Shown in pieces: positions 37,827 through 46,831 of a DNA stretch of 64,000 nt. The notes under the pieces are model-generated. The model was not told where the DNA came from, made no database searches, and saw only the letters and a list, made by a program, of their open reading frames with translations. Origin of the DNA: Legionella feeleii. Lineage in GTDB: Bacteria > Pseudomonadota > Gammaproteobacteria > Legionellales > Legionellaceae. The DNA lies in assembly GCF_001467625.1 (NCBI RefSeq), contig NZ_LNYB01000012.1:30623-94622 (forward strand). Direction: 5' to 3'. Each line of letters opens with the position of its first letter. The stretch's first letter is position 1. Both the position numbers and the translations under genes were made by a program.

Positions 37827-38755
37827 TGGCAGATTTCCATTTCCTTCGTCCCTGGTGGTTACTAACCTGTTTACCCTTACTTGGTTTTATTGGGTGTTTA
37901 TGGCGACAAAGTCCGCGTATGGGAGCATGGGCAGCTGTTTGTGATAGTCATTTACTTAACTACTTGGTGCAGTCTAAAAAGCAGGGAAAACGGCATGGTG
38001 CCTTGTTGTTTTTATTACTTAGTGGCCTATGCATGATCCTCAGTTTGGCTGGCCCTGCCTGGATTCGCTTGCCGGTGCCAGCTTATCTGCAAATACAACC
38101 AAGAGTATTAGTATTGGATATGTCAAATGCTATGTTGGCAAACGATTTGGTACCCGATCGTTTAAATCGCGCTAAATTTAAATTGCATGATTTGTTTAAA
38201 CGTCGAGATGCTGGCCAATTAGGTTTGGTGGTTTATACCGGTGAGCCCTTTGTTGTTTCTCCATTGACTGAAGATGCACAGACGATCGATGCCCTGTTGG
38301 ACTCCTTAACCCCAGATATTATGCCGGTGGAAGGACAACGTTTAGATAGTGCACTTGAAGAGGCTGGAGAGTTGATAACCCAGGCAGGATTTGATCATGG
38401 TCAAATATTGGTATTGACTGCAGAGACTCCCAGTCTTGCCGCTGTAGAAGTGGCTAGCAAGCTGGCAAACAAACAGATTTTTACTTCAGTGATGCCCATT
38501 CTTGCCAATAAAACACTTAACCCTCTTTTCGAGCGTTTGGCGATGGCGGGGAAAGGACAACTAGTGTCTTTTACCAACACATCGGCTGATTTAGAGAATT
38601 GGCTAAAAAATACCGTAACTGAACAACAATATAGTCGAAGTCAACACAATGATATTCCTATGTGGCGCGATGAAGGGCGTTGGTTTTTACTCCCGGCTCT
38701 TGGTTTTCTATTACCGGTATTCCGGCGGGGATGGTTACAGAGGATCGCTACATGA
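37823..38755 (+). CDS. BatB-like VWA-domain protein with altered metal site
   Basis: ATG 37823 (ATGA overlap with the BatA-like stop, GGGAG 8 nt upstream) gives 310 aa. Two N-terminal membrane segments lead into a VWA domain with the BatB-type sequence NDLVPDRLNRAKFKL. The metal-site motif reads DMSNA, so the third residue of D-x-S-x-S is Ala, which should weaken metal binding. A C-terminal hydrophobic stretch follows. It overlaps the TPR gene by 4 bp. Confidence 0.88.
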   Translation: MMADFHFLRPWWLLTCLPLLGFIGCLWRQSPRMGAWAAVCDSHLLNYLVQSKKQGKRHGALLFLLLSGLCMILSLAGPAWIRLPVPAYLQIQPRVLVLDMSNAMLANDLVPDRLNRAKFKLHDLFKRRDAGQLGLVVYTGEPFVVSPLTEDAQTIDALLDSLTPDIMPVEGQRLDSALEEAGELITQAGFDHGQILVLTAETPSLAAVEVASKLANKQIFTSVMPILANKTLNPLFERLAMAGKGQLVSFTNTSADLENWLKNTVTEQQYSRSQHNDIPMWRDEGRWFLLPALGFLLPVFRRGWLQRIAT

Positions 38756-39738
38756 GAGTACTATGGAGCATTTTCTTATGGAGCCTTGCCAATTCTGGTT
38801 ATACTTTTAGCTGGTCTGAGCTATGGGTGACGAAAGATCAGCAAGCACAAACGCTTATGCAGCAAAAGCAGTTTGATCAAGCAGAAAAGACTTTTCAGCA
38901 GGGAGATTGGCGTGCCACTGCAGCTTATCGCGCAGGACATTATGAACAGGCAGCAAAAGAATTTCAATCACTTCAAAATGAACAAGGTTTTTACAATCAG
39001 GGGAACGCATTGGCCCATTTAGGGCAATATGGGGAAGCAATTAAAGCCTATGAGAAGGCCTTGGCACTAAACCCCCGCAATCAAGATGCCATTTATAATC
39101 GCAATTTGCTGCAAGAGCTACTAAAAAAAGAAAAGCAGCAACAAGGCAATAATCAGCGAGGCCAAGACCAGCAAGGTAAGGACCAGCGAGGCAAAGACCA
39201 GCAAGGTAAGGACCAGCGAGGCAAAGACCAGCAAGGTAAGGACCAGCAAGGCAAAGACCAGCAAGGCAAAGACCAGCAAGGTAAGGACCAGCAAGGTAAG
39301 GATCAGCAAGGTAAAGACCAGCAAGGTAAAGACCAGCAAGGTAAGGACCAGCAAGGTAAGGACCAGCAAGGTAAAGACCAGCAAGGTAAGGATCAGCAAG
39401 GTAAGGACCAGCAGGGTAAGGACCAGCAAGGTAAGGACCAGCAAGGTAAAGACCAGCAAGGTAAAGACCAGCAAGGTAAGGATGAGCAGGGCCAAGATCA
39501 GCAAGGTAAGGACGAGCAGGACAAAGCCCAGCAGAGTAAAGATCAAGAGAGCAAAACGCAGCAGAGTGAAAAGAAGAGGGATAAGGCAGCCATAACAAAA
39601 GAACAAGCTGCAATAGAGCATGAAAAACAACAGGCAAAAGAGCAATGGTTGCGCTTAATTCCCGATGATCCTGGTGGTTTGATGCGGGAGAAATTTTTAC
39701 GTGATCACATGCGTAGACAAAGTGGGTGGTATGAATGA
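38752..39738 (+). CDS. BatC-like TPR protein with long DQQGK repeat
   Basis: ATG 38752 (GAGG 8 nt upstream, ATGA overlap) gives 328 aa. An N-terminal hydrophobic segment (RVLWSIFLWSLANSGYTF) is a signal or anchor. TPR helices follow, including FYNQGNALAHLGQYGEAIKA and YEKALALNPRNQDAIYNRN. Residues 139-243 are 21 copies of D-Q-(Q/R)-G-K, flanked by degenerate copies. The tract is extremely hydrophilic and should be unstructured. BatC-like proteins often have a low-complexity Gln/Lys tail, but this regularity is striking. It overlaps the BatD gene by 4 bp. Confidence 0.9.
   Translation: MRVLWSIFLWSLANSGYTFSWSELWVTKDQQAQTLMQQKQFDQAEKTFQQGDWRATAAYRAGHYEQAAKEFQSLQNEQGFYNQGNALAHLGQYGEAIKAYEKALALNPRNQDAIYNRNLLQELLKKEKQQQGNNQRGQDQQGKDQRGKDQQGKDQRGKDQQGKDQQGKDQQGKDQQGKDQQGKDQQGKDQQGKDQQGKDQQGKDQQGKDQQGKDQQGKDQQGKDQQGKDQQGKDQQGKDQQGKDEQGQDQQGKDEQDKAQQSKDQESKTQQSEKKRDKAAITKEQAAIEHEKQQAKEQWLRLIPDDPGGLMREKFLRDHMRRQSGWYE
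39166..39480 (+). repeat. 15-bp minisatellite, 21 units, in the TPR gene
   Basis: The unit is GACCAGCAAGGTAAG with synonymous variants (GGT/GGC, AAG/AAA, GAC/GAT) and CGA for CAA in two early units. Twenty-one units run without interruption. About one degenerate unit precedes and four to six follow (to about 39570). Being a multiple of three, unit gain or loss changes protein length without shifting frame. Confidence 0.95.
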
Positions 39739-41393
39739 AGCGAATTTTAATAAGTTTATTTCTTTGTTGTTGTCTAACGGTGGTTTTTGCAGATGTTACC
39801 GTACAACTTGACGTAACACAGGTACAGTTAGGCCAGCCATTTAGATTAACTTTAACAATGGATAGTGCTGTTGATAGCGTTCCTGATTTAACACCATTAC
39901 AAAAAAACTTTACCATACTTGGTACGGAACGCAGTATGAATTACAGTATTATTAATGGACAAGCACATTCTGTTAGTCAATGGATAATAACGTTAACGGC
40001 TAATCGCAATGGGGTTTTATCTATCCCATCGCTGCAAATAGGTCAAGAATACACGAAGGCAAGCAGTATAGAAGTGACTTCGGAAGAAACACCAACAACG
40101 AATGGTCAGCAGCAAACTCCTCAGCAGGATGTTTTTTTAGAGACTGAGGTTAGTGTGAACACCCCCTTTGTAAATCAACAGGTTATTTTTACTACCCGAT
40201 TATACTATAGCAGCAGGTTGCTCGATGCATCTTATCAACCACCTCAGGTGGAAGATGCTTTAATGATTCCTCTTGGGCAAGGACGTCATTACCAGATTTC
40301 AAGTAACAGCAAGATCTATGCTGTTGAAGAACAGCAATATGCTATTTTTCCACAAAAAAGCGGGGATTTGAAAATTAACCCACCCGCTTTCAACGCCTTG
40401 ATTTATAGTATGACTCCAAAACGGGTTCATCTCCAAGCCAAGCCGACTGTCCTTCATGTTAAACCAAGACTTGCAGGCTATAAATACTGGCTGGCTGCGA
40501 AACAGGTTTCTCTCGCTGAGACCTATGATAAAAACACAATGACTTTCATGCAGGGTGACACGTTAGTACGTACTGTCACCTTGAGTGCAGTGGCTGTGCC
40601 CGCACAATTGTTACCAACCATGGATTTTGGGAGTTCGGATCAATTTAGTGTTTATCCCGAAAAACCTCAGGAAAAAACTAGTTTTAAACATCCGAATTTA
40701 GTCAGCTCTACGACTGTGAAGGCGACTTATTTACTTAACAAAGCGGGTCAAATAACAATCCCTGCTATTAAAGTAACCTGGTTTAATACAACAACTGGTA
40801 AAAAAGAAATAAGCTCTTTACCCGCACTTACTTTGAATGTAGTGGCTTCTGCTGCTGAAACAAAGCAGTCTGCATCACCTGCTGTTGCCAATTCAGAGCC
40901 GGTAGCGCATACAACAGAGGCAGACGCCAGGAAAGAACAGCAAAGTATTAAGCCGTCATTACGCCCAGAAACCAATTTTGCTTGGTGGCTAGCCAGTGCT
41001 TTTGCTCTAGCCTGGTTACTTACACTCGGACTATGGTATAGACAACGGCGACAACAAGCAGAAAGGCAAACAGCAGGTCAAGCTATGAAGCAATTGGCTA
41101 AAGCCTGTTTGGATAATCATGCTACTGAAGCGCGGGATGCCTTGCTTAAATGGGCCCGCTTTCAATGGCCTGAAGCGAATTTGTTGAATTTAACTGATGT
41201 GGAGAAAATGGTGGCAGACACCAGGCTCAAGAAAGAGATTAATCAATTAGCCCAGGCTCTTTACCAGGATGTGAGTCCACAAAAAACTTGGCAGGGAACG
41301 GCTTTATGGGCTGCTATTACTTCTTTCAAAGGGGCAAAACTAAGGCCGGAGAATAGCAAAACTACTCCGCTGCCTCCTATTCATCGACTCTAG
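39735..41393 (+). CDS. BatD-like oxygen-tolerance protein
   Basis: The 552-aa protein has a signal peptide (KRILISLFLCCCLTVVFA), a large periplasmic beta-rich region typical of BatD (FRLTLTMDS..., several repeated domains), a single transmembrane helix near residue 415 (WWLASAFALAWLLTLGLWY), and a cytoplasmic helical tail. It closes the Bat gene series. The amidase gene starts 8 bp after its stop. Confidence 0.9.
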   Translation: MKRILISLFLCCCLTVVFADVTVQLDVTQVQLGQPFRLTLTMDSAVDSVPDLTPLQKNFTILGTERSMNYSIINGQAHSVSQWIITLTANRNGVLSIPSLQIGQEYTKASSIEVTSEETPTTNGQQQTPQQDVFLETEVSVNTPFVNQQVIFTTRLYYSSRLLDASYQPPQVEDALMIPLGQGRHYQISSNSKIYAVEEQQYAIFPQKSGDLKINPPAFNALIYSMTPKRVHLQAKPTVLHVKPRLAGYKYWLAAKQVSLAETYDKNTMTFMQGDTLVRTVTLSAVAVPAQLLPTMDFGSSDQFSVYPEKPQEKTSFKHPNLVSSTTVKATYLLNKAGQITIPAIKVTWFNTTTGKKEISSLPALTLNVVASAAETKQSASPAVANSEPVAHTTEADARKEQQSIKPSLRPETNFAWWLASAFALAWLLTLGLWYRQRRQQAERQTAGQAMKQLAKACLDNHATEARDALLKWARFQWPEANLLNLTDVEKMVADTRLKKEINQLAQALYQDVSPQKTWQGTALWAAITSFKGAKLRPENSKTTPLPPIHRL

Positions 41394-41401
41394 GGGGGGG
41401 T

Positions 41402-42823
41402 ATGCAGCTTGCTGAGTACTGTAAGGAAGATGTGCGAGGTTTGGCAAAACTTATCAAGGAAAGAGAAGTCAGTCCTGAAGAAGTCTTGGCTTGTGCTATT
41501 CAGCGTATGTATGAAGTCAATCCACAACTGAATGCAATAATTACTGATTGCAGTGATTGGGCACTTCTGCAATCGAAGAAGATGCGTGGTGATGAACCCT
41601 TTTATGGTGTGCCGGTATTAGTGAAAGACTTAGGTTTTTCGATGCAGGGAGTGCGTTATACAGCTGGCTCAACTTTTTTGACGACATCTGTTTCGTCGTT
41701 AAATAGTGATTTTATTGATCGTCTATTAGCCTTGGGAATGTTGCCTTTCGCAAAAACCAATGTGCCTGAGTTTGGCCTTTCTTATGTGACAGAGTCAACT
41801 TTACTTGGCCCTTGCCGTAATCCATATGATTTAAGTCGTACTTCAGGTGGATCTTCCGGTGGTTCAGCTGCCGCCGTGGCCGCAGGGGTTGCGCCCGTTG
41901 CTACGGCGAGTGATGGCGGGGGATCTATTCGCATACCTGCGGCTTGTTGTGGATTATTTGGGTTTAAGCCTACCCCTGGTTTAATGCCTGTCGGCCCTTG
42001 GGCTGGTGAGTCCTGGTCAGGTTTGTCAACCAATTTCGTATTAACTCGTAGTGTAGATGACTCCGCCCTTTTATTTGATTTACTCGCTACAAATACTTTA
42101 CCTGAACCTAAACCAAGCGTAGTCGATCTTCAGCACAATGAGCAGAGCTTTCAACCTTTAAAAATTGCATGTCTTGAGGGGGCTTTTGCAGTTGTGCCTG
42201 TTGCTAAACCTTGTTTGGAAGCCTTCGAACAAGCGATAAATATATTAACAAGCTCCGGGCATCAGGTGAGTTCCTATAAATTGGCTCTCGATTTAGAGGA
42301 AATTGCCGCCTCCGCTTTGTGTCTCATTGCAGCCAATACCTGTGCTGAAATTGAAAATCAACAACGGTTGCTTGGACGTAAGGTGCAAAAAAAGGAATTA
42401 GAGCCATTTACTTGGGAATTAATGGGACAAGGAAAAAAATTATCTGCATCCCAATTGATTGCTGCAAAAAACAAGATCTACCAACTCTTACGGCCTCTCC
42501 ATGAACTATTCACCCAGGTTGATTTAGTGTTAACTCCTGCCTTGGCGCAATTGCCTCTTCCTGTCGGCAGCTTACCAACCAACGGTGATTTTACTCATTA
42601 TTTGCAAAAAAATCTTGCTTTTACACCCTTTACTGCATTGTTTAATCAAGCGGGGTTGCCTGCCATGACGATCCCTGTGATGCGCCATAATCATTTCCCA
42701 CTCTCCGTACAATTTGCTGCTGCGAAAGGGCGAGACAGATTTTTGTTACATTTTGCTCAGCAATTAAAAACCTTGCTTCCTGATTTTACATCACCAGTGA
42801 TGGCTCTGGGAAAAATAAACTAG
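41402..42823 (+). CDS. Amidase-signature family enzyme
   Basis: The 473-aa protein has the Ser-Ser-Lys triad region: Lys in PVLVKDLGF (near residue 77), and the Gly/Ser-rich signature SGGSSGGSAAAVAAG (near residue 150) followed by DGGGSIRIPAACCGLFGFKP. Substrate cannot be inferred; GatA-like and aryl-amidase members share these motifs, and no gatB/gatC is adjacent. The gene follows BatD by 8 bp after a run of G that may act as SD, so it may be the last gene of the operon. Confidence 0.9.
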   Translation: MQLAEYCKEDVRGLAKLIKEREVSPEEVLACAIQRMYEVNPQLNAIITDCSDWALLQSKKMRGDEPFYGVPVLVKDLGFSMQGVRYTAGSTFLTTSVSSLNSDFIDRLLALGMLPFAKTNVPEFGLSYVTESTLLGPCRNPYDLSRTSGGSSGGSAAAVAAGVAPVATASDGGGSIRIPAACCGLFGFKPTPGLMPVGPWAGESWSGLSTNFVLTRSVDDSALLFDLLATNTLPEPKPSVVDLQHNEQSFQPLKIACLEGAFAVVPVAKPCLEAFEQAINILTSSGHQVSSYKLALDLEEIAASALCLIAANTCAEIENQQRLLGRKVQKKELEPFTWELMGQGKKLSASQLIAAKNKIYQLLRPLHELFTQVDLVLTPALAQLPLPVGSLPTNGDFTHYLQKNLAFTPFTALFNQAGLPAMTIPVMRHNHFPLSVQFAAAKGRDRFLLHFAQQLKTLLPDFTSPVMALGKIN

Positions 42824-42895
42824 GGGGGATGCTCCGTTATTAAAGGAGGCCATAAATTTTTATTGTTGATTCTCGCTATTTTATAAACACTAGAG

Positions 42896-42901
42896 TATAA
42901 T
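42896..42901 (+). promoter_or_regulatory. Candidate -10 box for the cold-shock gene
   Basis: A perfect TATAAT lies about 160 nt before the csp ATG. No clear -35 is seen at the right distance. If used, it would give a leader of roughly 157 nt, close to the long cold-responsive leader known for E. coli cspA. The match in length is suggestive only. Confidence 0.35.
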
Positions 42902-43064
42902 AGAGCCACTTGTAGTTTATATTTCTTGGCTGAAACATTGTTCTTCGTGAAAATCCCTCCTTTTGTAGTTCAAAGTAGCGAATTTATCGCGTTGCTTCCC
43001 TATGATGATTCTGGCTTGGATTGTTTAACGCAAGTGTGTGTTTAATTTAATTTGGAAAGTAGAA

Positions 43065-43280
43065 ATGTCTGTGAAAGAAACTGGCCACGTCAAGTGGTTT
43101 AATGATGATAAGGGTTACGGTTTTATCAGTCGTGATAATGGTCAAGACGATGTATTCGTTCATTTTCGTTCGATCAATAGCGCAGCTGGTCGTAAAACTT
43201 TGGTTGAAGGTCAACGCGTCGAGTTCATGGTGACCAAAGGACCTAAAGGTCTACAAGCGGAAGACGTAACCGCTGTATAA
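43065..43280 (+). CDS. CspA-family cold-shock protein
   Basis: The 71-aa protein is a single cold-shock domain with RNP1 (KGYGFISRD) and RNP2 (DVFVHF). It binds single-stranded RNA/DNA and acts as an RNA chaperone. ATG 43065 has GGAAAG upstream and gives the standard length; a longer frame from 43038 lacks support. A terminator follows. Confidence 0.96.
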   Translation: MSVKETGHVKWFNDDKGYGFISRDNGQDDVFVHFRSINSAAGRKTLVEGQRVEFMVTKGPKGLQAEDVTAV

Positions 43281-43304
43281 TAATCCTGCTGTTTCTCCAA
43301 TCTT

Positions 43305-43361
43305 CTCCCCTCTAGTAATGGACTTTGTGCGCTATTAGAGGGGAGCGAGCTTTTCATTTTT
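43305..43361 (+). terminator. Rho-independent terminator after csp gene
   Basis: CTCCCCTCTA (43305-43314) pairs with TAGAGGGGAG (43336-43345), with a partly paired 21-nt loop, followed by a T-rich tract (CTTTTCATTTTT). Confidence 0.75.
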
Positions 43362-44543
43362 ATGAGAAATTCAGACGTAATCATAATTGGTGCTGGTGCT
43401 GCTGGCTTGATGTGTGCCATAGAAGCAGGAAAACGAGGGCGGCGAGTACTAGTTCTTGATCATGCTAACAAGGTTGGCAAGAAGATTCTGATGTCTGGTG
43501 GTGGGCGATGTAATTTTACCAATTACGAGGTAGAGGCCCGCCATTATTTATCTGCAAATCCTCATTTTTGTAAATCTGCCCTTAAACGTTATACATCTTT
43601 TGATTTCATCAATCTGGTGAAAAAACATCGGATTCCCTTCCATGAGAAATCACATGGCCAATTATTTTGTGATAATAAGGCTTCTGATATTGTTGCCATG
43701 CTCTTGAGCTGCTGCGAGCAGGCAAAAGTTGAAATACGTTTAAATACAGCTGTCAGTCACATAGAGAAGAAAGATAATGGCTATGCTCTAAGGTTAACAA
43801 AGGGAGAGCAGTTATTTTGCCAATCCCTGGTTGTTGCAACAGGAGGATTATCCATTCCAACTATGGGTGCATCTCCCTACGGTTACCAATTGGCTACCCA
43901 GTTTGGTTTGCCAGTATTGCCTACGCGGGCCGGATTGGTACCCTTTACTTTGCAACCCGAAGAAAAAGAGCGTTTGGCTGTGTTATCAGGAATCTCCTTG
44001 CCGTGCGAAGTGTCTTGTAATAATCAACGCTTTTCCCTGGATATGCTGTTTACCCATCGTGGTTTGAGCGGGCCAGCAATGTTGCAAATTTCATCTTATT
44101 GGCAACCCGGCGGGATCTTGGAGATTGATTTAGATCCCAATAATGAATGGGCTTCTCACTTGCCGCAACGTAAGCGGTTGGCTCCACAGAGTCGTTTAAA
44201 GCATTGTTTGGAACAAGTTTTGCCCAAGCGAGTGGTTGCTACTTTGGTAGCGGAATCTTTATTAGAACGCGAGTTACAAACGTTATCTGACAAAATTTTG
44301 CAAGAAATAGGACAAAGTTTACGGCAATGGCGTATTAAGCCGAATGGTACGGAAGGATACAGGACTGCTGAAGTGACCTTAGGTGGTGTGGATACGCGAG
44401 TACTGTCATCGCAAACGATGGAAGTTAACCATTTGCCCGGTCTTTATTTTGTGGGCGAAGTGCTGGATGTGAGTGGCTGGCTAGGTGGTTATAACTTTCA
44501 ATGGGCCTGGTCGTCAGGTTGGGTCGCTGGTCAATATGCGTAA
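43362..44543 (+). CDS. YhiN/HI0933-family flavoprotein
   Basis: The 393-aa protein has an N-terminal dinucleotide fold (IIIGAGAAGLMCAIEAGKRG) and the family signature KKILMSGGGRCNFTN near residue 42, with a C-terminal FAD contact region (VGEVLDVSGWLGGYNFQWA). It is a predicted NAD(P)/FAD-dependent oxidoreductase; the substrate is not established. The SD is poor because the terminator of the csp gene occupies the upstream region, so it may need its own promoter within that short gap. Confidence 0.9.
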   Translation: MRNSDVIIIGAGAAGLMCAIEAGKRGRRVLVLDHANKVGKKILMSGGGRCNFTNYEVEARHYLSANPHFCKSALKRYTSFDFINLVKKHRIPFHEKSHGQLFCDNKASDIVAMLLSCCEQAKVEIRLNTAVSHIEKKDNGYALRLTKGEQLFCQSLVVATGGLSIPTMGASPYGYQLATQFGLPVLPTRAGLVPFTLQPEEKERLAVLSGISLPCEVSCNNQRFSLDMLFTHRGLSGPAMLQISSYWQPGGILEIDLDPNNEWASHLPQRKRLAPQSRLKHCLEQVLPKRVVATLVAESLLERELQTLSDKILQEIGQSLRQWRIKPNGTEGYRTAEVTLGGVDTRVLSSQTMEVNHLPGLYFVGEVLDVSGWLGGYNFQWAWSSGWVAGQYA

Positions 44544-44764
44544 AATTTACATACATTGATGTTCTTGTATACTTGTTCGGTGATTTCTTCTCTTGGTTAG
44601 TGAACCCTGACTTTATTGACTGGTTGCACAAATTAACTGATTGCTTTTGGGCAACTTTCCTTCACAGGACTAAGAGCCGTCACAGCAAATTTAGATAGCA
44701 GTTAACGGCTAATCTTGCGCATTGTACTAACTTCCTCTAATGTAAGGGAATTCGTGTAAATGGA

Positions 44765-45709
44765 ATGTGGGCCATGTTGATGCGGTTTTTCTCTTTATTT
44801 TTTATCGTATTATTAGCGTCGAGTTGTGCGAAAGCACCGGCTCATCTGCCTCCAGTTGCAATTAAAGCAGTGCAAAACAGGCAAGTACCCTCTTTCAATC
44901 AGGTCCTTGTTGAGGGCAGGATCAATGTTAATTTGCATACTGGCTATGCACGTCCACAGGTCATCTTATATGGAAATCCCAGTGATTTAATCCATGTATC
45001 TACACGAGTAGTCAATGGTATGCTGATTATTAACCTGGGTAGTGGTTATCCTCGCTGCGGAGCTGTTCGAGCCGAAATTCGTGGTCGTTATTTAAACTCC
45101 TTCACTTATCGTGGAGCAGGCACTATTACGGGTACCAATTTGCGTTCGGGACTTCTTGATCTTGCAATTGATAATCCGGGTAGAACAACATTGGGCGGCT
45201 CCATTGTATTGCGTAAAGTGAAGATAAGTGGTGGTGGGAATGTTCAACTTAGCGGCGTTAACGGTAAATATTTGCAATTGACATTGCTTGGTAAAACAAG
45301 ATTGCAATTAGCCGGTATGTTGAATTTAGCTAAGCTCGATTTGGCGGGTCAAAGTTGGGTTAGCATGTATTGGATAAAATCTGATACGCTGACCATACGA
45401 GCTCGTGGTAAGACTTTTATCCAGTTGGCAGGTATAGTTAATAAACTGGACGTAGAGTTGTGGGATACCGCTCATTTCAATGGTCGATATTTACGCTCAA
45501 AACGGACTTTTGCAAAAACACATAATAAGTCTGTTGCAGATATTATCGCAGTCAAACATCAGCATACCTTTGCTACTGACGCCAGTGATATTTATTTTTA
45601 TAATATTCCTGATACCAAGGCAGATTTTATGGTTTTTGATGGTTCTGTCCTCGATATGCGAGATTGGGATCAGTATGCTTTGCGTGAATATGATCGCTAC
45701 AATAAATAG
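44765..45709 (+). CDS. Putative lipoprotein with DUF2807 (GIN) beta-helix domain
   Basis: The protein (up to 314 aa) begins with a hydrophobic signal ending LLASSC, so Cys21 may be lipidated, although Ala at -3 is less usual. The rest has repeated short beta-strand motifs with alternating Gly and Val/Leu (for example VKISGGGNVQLSGVNGKY, LDLAGQSWVSMYW), characteristic of the DUF2807/GIN family, seen in surface and auto-transporter-like proteins. ATG 44765, 44774 and 44780 are all possible starts; none has a strong SD at good spacing. Expected location is the outer membrane. Confidence 0.75.
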   Translation: MWAMLMRFFSLFFIVLLASSCAKAPAHLPPVAIKAVQNRQVPSFNQVLVEGRINVNLHTGYARPQVILYGNPSDLIHVSTRVVNGMLIINLGSGYPRCGAVRAEIRGRYLNSFTYRGAGTITGTNLRSGLLDLAIDNPGRTTLGGSIVLRKVKISGGGNVQLSGVNGKYLQLTLLGKTRLQLAGMLNLAKLDLAGQSWVSMYWIKSDTLTIRARGKTFIQLAGIVNKLDVELWDTAHFNGRYLRSKRTFAKTHNKSVADIIAVKHQHTFATDASDIYFYNIPDTKADFMVFDGSVLDMRDWDQYALREYDRYNK

Positions 45710-45726
45710 CAGTATTACTTGAATCC

Positions 45727-46524
45727 CTAGCTATTAGTCATATTGTTCTGTTTGATACAGTTTAGGACGCTATCCTTATCGCCATCCAGAGGAATGATAT
45801 GCGCTGAATTGGCGAGCCAGTGAATAGTCACATTTTCCATATTGGCAAAGCGAGCTGCGACCTGCCAAGAGGCGACGACTTTATCATGGCAGCCAAGAAA
45901 TAAATCGGTAGGACAGTTAGGAGGTGAAAACTGAAATTGGCTAATAGAGGTTAATACTTCGATAATAACTGCGAGTGGTATCTTGCGGTAAGAAATTTCA
46001 CAATGCTCATCGGTATATAAATTCCCAGCTACACTTCGTACCTGACTAAAGCCCAAATAGTTTAATAGTTTTGCCAGACCCAATGTTCTATTAATCTTGA
46101 GACGTAAATCCAGTGCTGGTGCCAATAAATAAAGATGATGGAGCGGGAAACGATTGCTTAGGTGACAGGCTAACAATCCTCCAAGAGATAATCCCATGAC
46201 ATCAACCTGAGTAAATTCGTTAACTAATAATTCACAAGTTTGTTCAGCCAGCACAAACCAGTCACTTGCCTTGCTTTGCGCGAAACTATCAAGATTGGCT
46301 GCATGTCCTGGCAGCACAGGGCAAATTACAGCATCATAGTAAGCAAGGGAGGGTAGTAAATCGCGAAAAACAGCTGGGGAAGATGAAAACCCGTGTAGCA
46401 ATAATAAAGCCCGCTGCTTTTTCCCATTACGCTGCTCAATGGGAGCCATCAATGAAAAATCATCTTGAGTTAAAGAAAAAAGCTGTACGCCCCGCCGCAT
46501 ACAACGAAAAGCATCAATATTCAT
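45727..46524 (-). CDS. Alpha/beta hydrolase, carboxylesterase/lysophospholipase-like
   Basis: The 265-aa protein has the oxyanion-hole region LLLHGFSSSPAVFRDL, nucleophile elbow MGLSLGG (near residue 111), a likely acid in LGCHDKVV and a C-terminal catalytic His in AHIIPLDGD. This arrangement is like bacterial Est30-type carboxylesterases and monoglyceride lipases. The substrate is unknown. It is convergent with the lipoprotein gene, 17 bp away. Confidence 0.88.
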   Translation of the reverse strand: MNIDAFRCMRRGVQLFSLTQDDFSLMAPIEQRNGKKQRALLLLHGFSSSPAVFRDLLPSLAYYDAVICPVLPGHAANLDSFAQSKASDWFVLAEQTCELLVNEFTQVDVMGLSLGGLLACHLSNRFPLHHLYLLAPALDLRLKINRTLGLAKLLNYLGFSQVRSVAGNLYTDEHCEISYRKIPLAVIIEVLTSISQFQFSPPNCPTDLFLGCHDKVVASWQVAARFANMENVTIHWLANSAHIIPLDGDKDSVLNCIKQNNMTNS

Positions 46525-46831
46525 TCAGATCCTTATGATAAAAAAATTTGCAAAATAATTGTAAATAAGGCTTTTATCAGCCCCTCTACAGCTGTTACTT
46601 TGATATTATTGTGAATATAACGTGCTTTACTGTTAAAAACAGTAGCAGATTTAATAACAATAGCAGAAGAAAGGCAATTCTTTATAAAATTGGTAAATCC
46701 AGAATAAAATAAGCCAGGAAGGCTAATAAACTAGTCCATTAATTTGAACTATAGTTTATCGCGTAAGCTTATCGTAAGTTTTGATATGCTATCTTTAAAT
46801 TAATAGAGTTAAGCAATTTAGGGTGAATACT
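46525..46831. other. AT-rich intergenic region, no gene seen
   Basis: This 307-bp gap separates the divergent hydrolase gene and acidic repeat-protein gene, so it must contain both promoters. It is dominated by A/T runs. I see no ORF with SD, no strong hairpin and no clear operator palindrome. Confidence 0.5.

Noticed and set aside
39041..39916. Long open frames on the minus strand across the 15-bp repeat (39041-39916 and 39121-39645)
   Set aside because: They exist because a stop-free 15-bp unit stays stop-free in the other frames when repeated. Products are Leu/Ala/Tyr low-complexity, without SD or domain.
44544..44764. Plus-strand frame 44501-44698 in the gap after the YhiN-like gene
   Set aside because: It starts inside the upstream gene in another frame, has no SD and no recognisable domain.
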